Assembly (NCBI RefSeq): GCF_910596095.1 | Contig: NC_056540.1 | Location: 15,526,501-15,590,500, forward strand | Source: Thunnus maccoyii | Lineage: Eukaryota; Chordata; Actinopteri; Scombriformes; Scombridae | Direction: 5' to 3' | Length of the DNA: 64,000 bases | Notes under the pieces: generated by a model | The model's database searches: none | What the model was told of the DNA's origin: nothing | Seen by the model: the letters and a program-made list of their open reading frames with translations, nothing else | In this document: positions 1 to 11,252 of the stretch, piece by piece | Position numbering within the stretch: position 1 is the first letter of the stretch | Layout: each line of letters opens with the position of its first letter | Made by a program: the position numbers and the translations under genes

Positions 1-1619
1 TCTTCCAGTGCCTCCTCCATCACCAAGTCTTTGTTAAAGCTGATAAATGTGAGTTTCACATGCTCCCCTGTCCTTCCTGGGATTCATCGTGTCTGAAGGG
101 GAGGTCAAGATGGACCCAGAAAAGGTTAGTGTTGTTGTTGATTGGCCCATTCCCACTAGACATAAGGAGGTTCAACGTTTCCTTGGGTTTGTTAACATTT
201 ACAGAAAGTTCATCAGAAACTTTAGTTCTGTTGCTGCCCCCCTTCATGCACTAACCTCCTCTAAGTCTAGCTTCCAGTGGAACCCCCAGGCTGAGCTCGC
301 TTTCCAAAGACTAAAAACTAGCTTCACCTCAGCCCCTGTCCTCATGCTGCCTGATCCCAACCTGCAGTTTGTGGTGGAGGTGAATGCTTCCTATGTGGGT
401 GTGGGAGCTGTTCTCGCTCAGGGGTCAGCTAAGGATAACAAGCTACACCCCGTGCCTTTCTTTCCTGCAAACTGTTGGCCTCAGAGAGATACTATGATGT
501 TGGCAACCAGGAGTTGCTCACTATTAAGGTGGTGTTGGTTGGAGGGGGCCAAACAGCCTTTTCTTGTCTGGACAGATCATAAGAACCTTGAGTACCTGAG
601 GACGGCCAAGAGGCTCAACTCAAGGTGGGCTCTCTTTTTCAACCTTCTCCATTTCACCCTGCTCTATCATCCTGGCTCTAGGAACTTAAAACCTGATGCT
701 TTCTCCCCTTTGTTTCCCTTTGAGAACTCTAGTAAAGACACTACTCCCAGTCTTCCTGCCTTGTGTGTTGTGAGCTCAGTCACTTGGGACATTGAGAGAA
801 AGGCCAACAAAGCTAATGTGCACTATTAACCTCCAGCTGGCTGCCTGTCAAACCATCTGTTTGTGCCTCCTGACTTACGTTCACAGGTCATCCACTGGGC
901 CCACTCTACCTGGTTTTCCTGTCACTCTGGAGTACATAGGACTATGCTCATCATACGACGGCGATTCTGGTGGCTGGCCATGGAGAAGGAGGTGACAGAG
1001 TATGTGGCAGCCTGCCACACTGACCCTGATCAGACATCTCCGTAGACTTTGTGACAGGTCTCCCCCCTTCCAAAAGTAACATCACCATCCTTACAGTGGT
1101 GGATAGATTTTCTAAAATGGTCCATTATGTTCCCTTGCCCAAGTTACCCTCAGTCGTTATGTTGCATCATGTTTTTCGCCTCTATAGTTTCCGCAGGAAC
1201 TTTGTGTCTGACCAGTGTCCACAGTTTGTGATACAGTTCTTGCAGGCTTTCTGTTCACTCCTCGCATCCATCAGCCTCTCTTCTGGACACCATCCCCAAA
1301 TCAACAGTCAGACGGAGCAGCTGAAGAACCAGGAGCTGGAGACCAGCCTGCGTTGCCTCGCCTCCCAGAGCCCCAACACATGGAGCAAACAGCTCAGCTC
1401 GGTCGAGTATGCACACAATTCTCTTCCGTGTTCCCCGTCTGGTCTCTTCCCCTTTCTGCGCGCCTATGGATATCAACCTTCTCTCTACCCTATCCTGGAG
1501 AAGGAGGTTAGCGTGCCCTCTGTGCTGGCTCTGTTTCGCCACTGTCGCCGCACATGGGCTTTTTGAACTTGCTCATTGAGTCAGTGTCTGCATTTGAGTC
1601 CACGCCTGTGGTTCAGACA
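1..1619 (+). mobile_element. Ty3/gypsy retrotransposon remnant, pol 3' part (copy 1)
   Basis: Degenerate pol region of a Ty3/gypsy element, cut by the window's left edge. At 89-720 the frame shows the end of reverse transcriptase ([16 protein letters not shown]) and the RNase H region with VVEVNAS, where gypsy elements usually have D in place of N. From about 860 there is an integrase zinc-binding-like stretch (CHSGVHR and flanking residues), followed by integrase core fragments to 1566. Frames are interrupted several times, so it is dead. The sequence matches the fuller element at 26996-32556 closely. From about 1562 it jumps into the last ~58 bp of the LTR, so the chromodomain and most of the 3' LTR are deleted. 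It abuts the 3' flank of receptor copy A just as copy 2 abuts copy C. Confidence 0.85.
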
Positions 1620-1930
1620 CACACTCAGTCACATTTTAGCTTCTGCTCAGTTGAGTTTCTCTTGAGAACCAGTTGGTATGGTGGGAAAGAATTTATATGC
1701 TTGGACAAGCTTTTGGCTATGTGGTGACATGCTGGGTTGGTGGTGCCTGCAAGTAAATTAAACTGTATGTGGTTTTTTTTGGAGACAGAAGAACAAATAC
1801 AGATAACCATATATTGTAGCAGGGTGTTAGTTTTAATATACCTGACCTAAAGTTAGAATTTCTATGATACAAGCACAAAATGTTCTCATGTATTCACAAA
1901 TATTTTACAACTCTTCATATTATGCTTCTC
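1620..1930. other. Shared flank between gypsy and LINE (copy A)
   Basis: No gene seen. This stretch is nearly identical to 32557-32865 in copy C, which shows that the segmental duplication extends up to the gypsy remnant. Confidence 0.6.
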
Positions 1931-1931
1931 A

Positions 1932-3235
1932 ATAATAATAATAAACGTTATGTATAGCACCTTTCATACAAAAATGCAGCTCAAAGTGCTCAAAGAAATT
2001 ACATGCACCAACTGCGTCACATGAAAATAGACATTAAATGAACATTAAAAACATTAATGTAACATAGGATGGAAAATAAAACCCACTGAAAAGCTATAAT
2101 ACTTTTTTAAGTTTAAAAATCAAATACATATAATGCATAAAATCAAGTAAAATTCAAAATTTTAAAAGAAGTGCAGCAGTGCATAAGTGCAAAACAGTGT
2201 GCAAAAAATAATTTCAGGCCTGTATCAGGACATAACTTGAAACACTATCGAACACCCACTTTTAAAAAGCTGTAGGTACACTGTCAATACATGAGGTGGA
2301 GGAGTTACATTCAGTGACAGTCTTGCAAAGCTCAGTTAGTGTAATACAGGTGAATTTTTACATGGTTACATCATTTTTATAAGATTTACTGAGATCATCT
2401 GTGTTCACATCAGCAGCAATACTGTCTCTACTTGAGGTTATTTTGTTATTAAAGGACAATGCGAGTTCTTCACATTTTGATGGAGAGAACTGTGGGGGGT
2501 CGGGGGCAGTGTTGAGTAGCTGGTCAATAGTAGAGAATAATATTATAGAGTTCCCAGCATCCTTTCTAATGATCTTGGAAAAGTAATCTTCTCTTGCCAG
2601 ACGTATCGCTTTGTTATAGGCACTCATGGCTTCTTTGTATATATTACAGTGAACTTTGAGTCTAGTTTTCCTCCATTTTCTTTCAGCTACCCAACAGATT
2701 CTCTTGATCTCATTAACAGTTATTGTTTAACAATAATTCCCTTTTAGTCTTTGTTAAGGTTAGGTTGGCATCAAAAACACACAGTGAGGGTCAGAAAGAG
2801 GTAATACTGAAACACTATCAATGTTTAAACCTGTTGTTGTTACTAAGTCGAGAGTGTTACCATGCTGATGAGTGGCTTTATTTACATGTTAGGTGAGTTC
2901 AAAGTTGTCCAGTAAATTTACAAGCTCCACAGCTTTGGAGTCATTCTTTTTATTAATATGAATATTCAGGTCTCCATTCAGGATTAACCGATCATGTCTA
3001 CACTTGATACTAAGTGAGATCAGAGAATTCCTGTAGAAATAGTGATGAATATCTTGGTGGCCAATATATTGTAATGATGAGCACTGATTATTCTGCTTTG
3101 AGCTCAAGAGCAAGATATTCAAATGATGTAAATTCAACAAGTTCAATGTCATTACACACAAACTATGTAGAGAAAATATTATTATTAGTCATATTATACT
3201 TATTTACACAACAGTCATAAACCCTAACATGAGTT
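1932..3235 (-). mobile_element. CR1/L2-type LINE fragment, copy A
   Basis: A 5'-truncated non-LTR retrotransposon on the minus strand. Reading minus, it begins in the AP-endonuclease domain. The frame at 2889-3161 has LNGDLNIHINKKND, which matches the GDFNIH-type catalytic motif of APE endonucleases. It continues into the endonuclease-RT linker (2358-2627, NTAPDPPQF and KCEELALSF) and ends in a 3' UTR with a short (ATT)n tail near 1932-1945. The RT core is missing, so there is an internal deletion between linker and 3' UTR. The same fragment at the same place in copies B, C and D means insertion preceded the duplications. The L2/CR1 assignment rests on the endonuclease motifs and is not exact. 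Confidence 0.7.
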
Positions 3236-3739
3236 CCAAAACAATTAAAAATGTAAATTAAATGAAATATATTAAAAAGATCTACTTCATAAATAATCAT
3301 TAAAGCTCCAAAAAGGAGGAAGTGTACATGTGAGAGTGACTGATAAAATGGAGACACATGCAAAATAGGCACATTGCAACTGTAGTCAGTTTACTGCTTG
3401 TGTGTAAAAGTAAAAGTGTAATAACAGAAAATGTATTGACACAGTTACGTTAACTGACTGCAGTGCAGCGGTGTTAAGGCGTTGGTGCCACTCTCCAGTG
3501 GATACATGCAGGGCGAAAAGGCAACTGGTGCGTTTCATATTTTTGGTAGATGTCAAACAATCACTCTCTTTAAAACATTTAGAAATGTGTGTGACTTGCC
3601 TGAGTAAATGAACATGTTTCTGAAATAGCTACAATATATATCAATGTAACATCTACAACTCATCATTCATAATCCACACTAGAATGTATAATGCAAGCAC
3701 CAAATATTACAACAAGGATACCCATCAAAATTAAGGCCT

Positions 3740-6700
3740 TCAGAGGAAGTTGAGTTTGTCTGAGGTATAAACATTGGCTGAGTCTGAGGGAAAGGTCATC
3801 CCCTTGAGTTCAAACTGCGGCTCAACGTCAGAGTAGACGAGGGCAGATGGAACGACTGCCTGCTGTGCTGAAGCCGCAACCTGTAGAGAAAAAGACCGAC
3901 ATGTCACTGTGTATCAGAGAATCATCAGCAAGCTCTAATTTTAATACAGATCCCACTGAATTAAGTCTAAAATACAGATAACTGTTGTTATTGTTGGTGC
4001 GACATGGAGAATATTAATGTCAAATTATTACCACAGATGTTTTGATACTGCAACCTTTAGGAAGTTTAATGTTCATTATTGCATTCTGAGGAAGACTGTG
4101 GTCTGGTTACAGTGATTACACCAAGAAATGTCAGTTTGGAAGGAACACAGATGTTGAAAATTACTATAAATTGCACTTTTATTCATCAAGTGTGTGAGTA
4201 TATGGGTGTGCATGCTCAGACTAACATGTGCAGCAAGTCATACCTCAGAATAAGAAGGTGTCACATTGTCAGTAGGATCGTGTACCTGCAGAGTGACATA
4301 ACAGTTTAATGGTGGAGAGGCAAGAGAAAAGACAGACAAAAGAACAGGAGAGGAGAGGTTCTCTCTATGCAATGCAACACACACTAACCAGCGGACCAGT
4401 CGGAGTATAAGAAGGCTGAGCGGGGTAGTGTGTCCCAGAGGGCTGACTCAATTCATCTGACCTCAGTCCAACAGGCTCATCCTGCAATTAAAATTAAACA
4501 TATATCGTCTAGAGATATTTGGTTAAAATACTGTTAATAGCAAGTCAAAAAGCTATTATGAGATATGTGGGGATATGTGCCACAGACACTCATCAATTGT
4601 CTTTTAATTGTTGAAGAAATTGTCTTAATGGAAAAACTGACATATCTTGAGACTACAATATTAACAAAATTACCACTAAAACCTCAATGAAAAACAATGA
4701 CTAACCAGCACAGTCGCCAGAATAAAATGTTGCCATTGTACATTTTTGCAAACTATGGATACGTTGAATTTTTACATTTCAATAGGCCTTTGTATCATAT
4801 CAACATTTCTACAATATGTATCATAGGGAACGAGATGTAGTTCCAATGACATCTATATCAGCTGACTTTCTTATTTAGCGGAGGCAGGTGTGGAAGTGGT
4901 TAGAAAGTTGCAAAAGCAGCAGAGAGCACTGTTTGAGAGTTTCAACCACATTTCAGCTGATGAAACCTAACATTTTACTGTAACATCCAGTCACTTGTAC
5001 CACATTTTAACCCAAACCATGATCTTTTCCTAATCTTAACCAAGTGGTTTTTTGTGCCTAAACCTAACCAGACCTTAGCCGCAGCATTGTGACAACATAA
5101 AACATAATTATTCAACTGATAACAGCCATTTAATGCCACATTGAATGACACGTGAAATGCTTAAAATGCGATCAACATTGAAACATAGAGATTCAACGTA
5201 TCTGTGGTTTGCAGACACGTACAATGCCAACGTTCTATTCTGGCAATTGACTAGTATAAACAACACACTACAGTGAAGAAATGTCAATTTGGAAGGAACA
5301 CAGATGTTGAAAAATACTATAAATTGCACTTTTATTCATCAAGTGTCTGAGTATATGTGTGTGCATGCTCAGACTAACATGTGCAGCAGGTCATACCTCA
5401 GAATAAGAAGGTGGCACATTGTCAGTAGGATCGTGTACCTGCAGAGTGACATAATAGTTTAACGGTGGAGAGGCAGGAGAAAAGACAGACAAAAGAACAG
5501 GAGAGGAGAAGTTCTCTCTATGCAATGCAACACACACTAGCCAGTGGACCAGTCGGAGTATAAGAAGGCTGAGCGGGGTAGTGTGTCCCAAAGGGCTGAC
5601 TCAATTCATCTGACCTCGGTCCAACAAGTTCACCCTGGAATTTAAATTAAACACATACAGTCCAGCGACACGATGGGAATATATTCTTTTACAGCATGAC
5701 AATGATTTTCAGCCTGACGGTATTGTACACACAAAAAAGTGTCTAGAAGCTGTAAGGCAGAACATGTCACCTCAGGTGCAGATGCAGCAGCAGCTTCAGT
5801 CTCAGAATCGTCCTCTTTGGAGGGCCTCTTCCCACAACAGCAGACGAACACGAAAGCGAGGACCGACAACACAAGCGAAAAAATGAAAATCCCAAAACCA
5901 ACATCAGAAGACTGTAGTGCTGAAACAATGAGTCGATTAAGTGATTAGTCAATTGACAGAAAATGTATCATCAACAATTAAAAGCTAAAAATAAACAAAA
6001 GGTGCTGAAAATAATGTTTGTCTTATGCCAAGGCAATAATGAAAAAACACATGTGATACTAACAATAAAACACACTTACGCTTCACTTCCAGTGACACCA
6101 CCAAGGCCTTGTTGTCATTCTGATCTCTGACCTCGAAGCGTCCACCACATGAACTTTGGAGACTCTTAATCAAAATTCCACATGGCTTTGACAGCTGAAA
6201 CCCACTGCAATAAAATGAGTCCTTCCTCTCTAGCCTGCCTTGACGAACTATCTTAGTCCCAAACCTTTTCAGTTTGAGGTCACTTTCTGGGATGAAGTAA
6301 ATGTTGCAGGAGTTCGGTTCCAGATCAAAAGTGAAGTCAAGGCTTTCTCGAGCACTCAGTTCATAGGACATTGTGTTTGCTGGAAGAGAGGATGCACAAG
6401 ACAGAAGGCATTAAAGTGATTCTCCACCCAAAACCTGTATCAAACACACATCTCCTGCAGTCTTGACTGGGGTTATAAGTTTCTAGTTTTGTTTCTCACA
6501 TAGCATGGCAGCTGTAGTCAACTTAAAGAAATTGAGATCTTGGGGTGTTTTGAGAATATTGATACCACTCTCATGTCTGTATGGTAAGTATGAGGCTAAC
6601 ATCAGTAAATAAACTTACAATTTAAGTGATGGAGGCCAAAATCCACATGCCTCCTTCTGTGCAAAATGTATTTAAAACTTTATCTGAAGCTAATATGAAG

Positions 6701-9137
6701 CTTCAGCTGTCTAAATCAAGTCAAATCAAGTAGATATCTTTCAACGTTACAGTCTTTTAAAAGCAAAGGTCCCTCTTTTCATTACTTTACTTCCACTGCA
6801 GCTCAACAGGGAAACACTGTCTGAGGAAACACAAAGAGGGAATTTAATGGTAAAAAGGCTGTAGATGTGGCAGATATCCACTTGATATGACTAAGTCAGA
6901 CTACTGAAGCTTCATATTAGCGTCAGATAAACTTTTAAATACATTGTTGCTCAGAACAAGGACTGTGGATTTTGGCCCCCATCAATTACACTGAAAGCAC
7001 ATTTGATCTTTTAATAGCCAGTATGAATAGCGAGGAAAACCTCTTTCAGTGTTCATATGGGCACCTGACTGTTATTTTAAGATGGACTTCAAAAACTGTG
7101 AACCTATCCTTTAAAACCAAAAATCCAAGAAAAGATTGACAGCCATAGTGTCAGATCCAGGAAAGGAAATGAAATAGAATGAGCATAAGAAGGATCCTCA
7201 CCTATTACCTCAAGGGTCACAGTACGCAGCAGTTTCTTATCATTGTCTCTCATTGTGTAGAGGCCACTGTCTTCCTGGGTTAAATAACTCAGCTCCAGAT
7301 ACCCCCAGTGGAGACCTATTTTCCCCTTCAGTGGCTTGTGGCCTAAGACTGAAAATGCCGCATCCCACCCCTTCTCGACATGAAGTGTCCAGAAGACTGT
7401 TGCCTTTGAGTTGCCCTTGGGGGCGAACTCTAGTGACCGAGTGTCTTCAGGTATCATCCACCTGAACGTCTTCCCATACTGTTTCTCAGCATAATGGTCA
7501 TGTGCGAGGCCTGGAGAGGAAACAGACACAAACACACACTTGAGTACAAACCTGGTGAATGTATGTTGAAGAGGAAGGACACCTGCCAGCATTCCCAGAC
7601 ATCCTTTGATCCTTTACATATTTTATTGGTGGAATGTGACATATGTGACAAAGTACATTTACTCAAATACTGTAAATACAATTTTGAGGTAAATATACTT
7701 GAGCATTTCCATTTTGTGTTACTTTATACTCCATTGCATTTCAGAGGGAAATATTCTACTTTTAATTCCACTACATTTATTTCACAGCGATAGTTATAGT
7801 TATTTTTCAGTATTCAATATCTTATATGTAAAACATATGATCAGTTCATTAAATATGGATTGTTTTAGTGAACAGAACTCCTCGTGCACCTCCAGTATTT
7901 TCAATCAGGTGCTGATCAGTCGCAGGAACATATTAGGTGAAAATCAAAATTAACCATCACACACCGAAATTATTTCACTGTGACTTTATTAGGAGTGAAT
8001 AACATGTTTCACCCGGACCTGAAGAAGCTACAGGCGGAACACGTTGTTCGCTCCTAATAAAGTCACAGTAAAGTCAATTCAGTGTGCGGTGGTTAATTAT
8101 GGATTGTTTTAGATTAGACTATTCGACAGTATAAGGTGTTTTACCTTGACAACATTAAAATGCTGTTAACATGTGCACATATATTAATCCGTTCTTATAC
8201 TCAAATAACAATAAAATCGGAAATGGACGTGACAATGAGTGACAATTGAGATGACACTGTGTCTAGGCTACGTGATGACGTTGTAAGTGGACCAGGGACT
8301 ACGTGATGACGCAGTAAATGGACCAGGGGCTACGTGATGACGCAGTAAATGGACCAGGGGTTGCCTCCTTCACTGCCTGGAGATTTGCAGAGATGTGGGC
8401 CGCGGATGACCCCTCCACAGGAAAGAACAAAAAGACAGACTCCGTCATCAAAACAGACTGTTTTCTTATTCTGACAAGTAGGCATCTACTATAGGCTGTT
8501 TATTTTTATGATGACAGCACATTGTGCTGTTGCATGTTGTGATTATTTTCTATTCAATACTGAAGTTTGCTGCGCATAGAGTTGAATTAAACAGTGAGAA
8601 TGACATGAGGTGTTGTGGCTCGTCTGGCCGAGTGGCGCTATCCACAGTGCTGAAAGGAGCGCTGGGGGGGATTTAACTCTGGCATGTTACATTTAACCTT
8701 TTGTTTTGTTCTATATGATCACATCTCCTGTGTGTCCGCATGGGGGAAGGATAAGGCGTGAACTTTACATCACATCGTTTTTATGAATATGACTGTAACA
8801 GCTGTAAGAAATAGCCTAACAGGCTTCATAGTCTACACAGGCCCACTGTGGTTATGATTTATTTTCATGAATAAAAACGTTTCATAAAGGTCCCCCTCTC
8901 TGATTTTCCTTTACAAATCGCACCCTGTATATACTAACCATACGTTTACATTACTGCAGGTACCATAAACTACTCCTGACTGAGAACCAGAGAAATACTG
9001 TTACTATTAATCCCTACAATCATTTATACACTCAGGGCAACAGGATACAGTTGTACAAGCAGTCTAAAGGCAAATTAATCATTTTCACACTCACCCAAAC
9101 AAACACAGGCACTAAGCAGCAGCAACATTATCATCAT
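3740..9137 (-). CDS. Ig-superfamily transmembrane receptor, copy A (spliced)
   Basis: Predicted type I membrane receptor of about 403 aa. Exons on the minus strand are 9095-9137 (signal peptide MMIMLLLLSACVCL), 7202-7510 (Ig1), 6080-6379 (Ig2), 5771-5919 (TM), 5542-5634 and 5397-5438 (tail module 1), 4389-4481 and 4244-4285 (tail module 2) and 3740-3880 (final exon with TGA). Every junction has AG acceptors and GT donors except one GC donor after 5542, and phases are consistent (1,1,1,0,0,0,0,0). Ig1 (aa 15-117) has FRWMIPEDTRSLEF and DSGLYTMRD but no cysteine at all. Ig2 (118-217) has four cysteines and GRFEVRDQ. The TM segment is near aa 224-246 (GIFIFSLVLSVLAFVFV), followed by CCCGKR. The tail has PPSYSE in module 1 and LVYSDV in the last exon, an ITIM match. 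Function is inferred: immune-type signalling receptor. CD2/SLAM-type domains also lack the disulfide and are an alternative relationship. The family is not identified. Confidence 0.72.
4244..5634 (-). repeat. In-frame duplication of the cytoplasmic-tail exon pair in copy A
   Basis: The pair 5542-5634 (93 nt) and 5397-5438 (42 nt) is repeated as 4389-4481 and 4244-4285. All four are phase 0, so a transcript can include both pairs without a frame change. The longer exon encodes a proline/serine/tyrosine-rich stretch ending PSYTPTGPL. The shorter begins VHDPTDN and ends PPSYSE (copy 1) or TPSYSE (copy 2). The surrounding intron sequence is duplicated too. Copies B and C have a single pair. Confidence 0.75.
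7869..8097. mobile_element. 229-bp insertion with a palindromic core and 15-bp direct repeats
   Basis: Within intron 1 of copy A, a 15-bp direct repeat (TATGGATTGTTTTAG) lies at 7854-7868 and 8098-8112, and the matching part of copy D has a single diverged version. The core at 7954-8092 is a palindrome flanked by TTAA on both sides, with arms starting CCATCACACACC and CCACCGCACACTG. Two readings are possible: a piggyBac-like MITE (TTAA) inside an older insertion, or one retroposed unit with a 15-bp target duplication. Confidence 0.55.
8268..8360. repeat. 31-bp minisatellite, three units, intron 1 of copy A
   Basis: Three tandem 31-bp units start at 8268, 8299 and 8330, each beginning CTACGTGATGACG and ending GGACCAGG. 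The same three-unit array is in copy B (23308-23400), and one diverged unit is in copy D near 57838. Each unit contains a TGACG half-site. Confidence 0.8.
8615..8690 (+). repeat. tRNA-like fragment (A-box similarity)
   Basis: The sequence TGGCCGAGTGG fits a Ser/Leu-type A box, but the downstream B box is degenerate (GATTTAACTC). It recurs at the same place in copy B (about 23675-23740). It is probably an old SINE remnant rather than a tRNA gene. Confidence 0.35.
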
Positions 9138-9480
9138 CTGACGTGATTCAAAACCCAAAACCCGAATCCAGTGTCACACAAATGTACCGTCTTCTACCAA
9201 TTAAGCGCACGATATGATTATAATTGATCGATACTTTACTGACACATCCTGGCAGAGTAAATCCTTCACTGTATGTACAACATTAAAACAGAAGTTGTAC
9301 AAAGTACACATCCCGCACTACACTGTTAATTATTACGGTTTATGGACGGAGTTTGTTGGGAGAAGCTTTGTCTGGGCCCACCCATCAGGGCGTTTCCATC
9401 GCAGTGGTCGTGGTGCGTTTAAGTACGGTCGGAAATGACAGTTTAAGCGCCATGCCGGCCTCTAGGGATGACAATTTGTT
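9138..9480 (-). promoter_or_regulatory. Putative 5' UTR/promoter of copy A, conserved in all copies
   Basis: The ~340 bp upstream of the start codon is strongly conserved with 24194-24545, 45327-45680 and 58435-58780. Reading minus, it contains an ATTGG (inverted CCAAT) near 9200 and an AT-rich TATA-like stretch near 9215, and further out a conserved block around 9350-9450. The transcription start is not determinable from sequence. Confidence 0.4.
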
Positions 9481-9860
9481 TTGGGTTTTTTTTTTTTTCA
9501 TTAGTCCACTTTTGCGAAATATCTCAACATACAAGATGGATTGACACAGACATTTACGGTCCTATATCCGACTTGTGTGATCTCTTGACTTTTCCTCATA
9601 ACGTTATTGCTACTATGAGGATCACATTTTGATTGAAATGTCTCAACAACATTGGATGGATTGTCATGAAGACTTTCATGGACCCCTCAATGTGAATGGT
9701 ATAACTTCGGTGATCCCTTAAAAAGTCCCTCCAGACATTATAATACCAGTATATTTACCACGTTAAAATCCTTTAAATGACATCTACTCTTTCTCCCTCA
9801 TTAAAAATTAAAAATCTATGAATATGCAAATATATTTCATTTCAAAACTTCAACTGCTGA

Positions 9861-9996
9861 GTGCGCTCTGGTAGCCTACTGTTTAAGACGCATGACCGAT
9901 ACTCACTGTTGGACGAATCCGGCAGCGGACCTTTGTTGCATGTCATCTCTCTCACCTTATTTCCTGTCATCTGTACTGTCCAGGTCTAATAACAAT
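9861..9996 (+). repeat. tRNA-derived SINE, copy A
   Basis: The head has GGTAGCCTACTGTTTAAGACG (A-box region). Copies B and D show a B-box-like GGGTCAAATCC that is eroded here. This is followed by the conserved body TTGCATGTCAT and a T-rich CTGTCATCT region. Orthologous copies lie at 24941-25100, about 45990-46030 (truncated) and 59061-59226, so the insertion predates the duplications. Confidence 0.6.
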
Positions 9997-10474
9997 GCCA
10001 TTTTTTTTTTTAAAGTCTCCTACTGCTGTATGTAAACTGGAGGTTGCAATTTTCCACACCATATGATTGGCTTCCACAATGCCACAAATAATGCTCTAAA
10101 CTTGCCCCTTTCAGCAGATGAATGTGAAAAGAGGCTTCCAGTGTGAAACTCTGCACATACATCATTCTGCAAAGTGAAGCCCTAACATCCAACTGAAAGA
10201 ACAAGAAGAAAAACATGTTTTTGAATGGAGGGCGACTTTAACTTTGCATATAACACCTTTGGGTTCTATATGTAACATGGTATATGTCAATTGTCATACC
10301 TTACAAAATGTTGTAGTTGTCATGCTGTGGACAGTGACTATTGTGACTAATAACAATTCCAATTCAATATTTGTTAGGGAACTGTTCTTGTTATTAGATC
10401 ATCAGCACCCATTCTCACTCTTAGAAACATATTCAGCCCTAAACAGATAGTATACTGTGGCAGACCACCTCATA

Positions 10475-11138
10475 GGGATGTGCAGAGAGCCCAGTATTTG
10501 TATTTGTATCTCTATTTGTTGAGGCAGCAAAATTATTTGTATTTGTATTCGAATAAAAGTGGAAAGAGGCTTAAAAATCCTTTTTTTTCTATTCTATTTA
10601 AGTGTTACAATAACTGTCCATCAATAAACTACTTTACAAAGGAGGTCCCCACACCGGGTCTTGAACTGGAGTCTCCCAGATCATAGATGACTGCACTGAC
10701 TACTGAGCTAAAATTTTACTCATCACCTCAATGCAGACAGACCTCTACCTATTTATACACCCATAACACAGACACAGCACACCCTGTAACATGTAGGGAA
10801 GAACTTCAAAGGTGATTCTTGCTTTGCACTTTTCATTTATTGCTTAATTTTTACAACCTAACTTTGTGAAAAGGAGAAGGGGAGGACTTTGCTTGTGTCA
10901 GTAGCTCAGCTTTATCTCTGGGGAACACCCCCAACTCCGGGAGTGATGTCCAAATAAGAAAATGTGCGTCATGTAGCAGGTGGATGTGACTCCCCTTGTT
11001 GAGACCTGCTGTTAAATGTAACAGCGAAGCAGAGGAGAGAGACTGAGATAGTGATGTGACCGACCTGCATGCTGGTATTTTACATGGGTTTTTTCTTCCT
11101 GAAAACAAATAATTTTTAAAATATTTGTATGAAACAAA

Positions 11139-11186
<48 letters not shown>

Positions 11187-11252
11187 CACACACACAAACA
11201 AAAATTCACTGTTTGTGCTTTGCCAAATAACATATTTGTATTTGGGCACACC
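10475..11252. mobile_element. hAT-like non-autonomous element with an embedded tRNA-like segment
   Basis: The left end AGGGATGTGC and the right end GGGCACACCCCTG form imperfect terminal inverted repeats with a hAT flavour. No transposase is visible. At about 10630-10715 the minus strand contains TAGCTCAGTAG (A box) and GTTCAAGACCC (B-box-like). A poly-A and (CA)n tract lies at 11146-11196. Related truncated copies adjoin each Tigger remnant (about 17985-18300, 39402-39715 and 54175-54315). Confidence 0.45.

Noticed and set aside
1215-1542. Overlapping open frames on both strands in the gypsy integrase region
   Set aside because: They are alternative frames of a degraded integrase with no independent domain signal.
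7253-7465. Plus-strand open frame opposite the Ig1 exon
   Set aside because: It is the antisense shadow of the Ig1 coding exon, whose splice sites and domain pattern are on the minus strand.
8268-8360. CRISPR-like repeat array
   Set aside because: Units are contiguous with no unique spacers, and the context is a vertebrate intron.
8615-8690. tRNA-Ser/Leu gene candidate
   Set aside because: B box is degenerate and the same segment is duplicated in copy B intron 1. Treated as a relic.
10630-10715. tRNA gene candidate on the minus strand
   Set aside because: A- and B-box-like sequences are present but no full cloverleaf could be drawn, and the segment recurs inside a repeat, so it is SINE- or element-derived.
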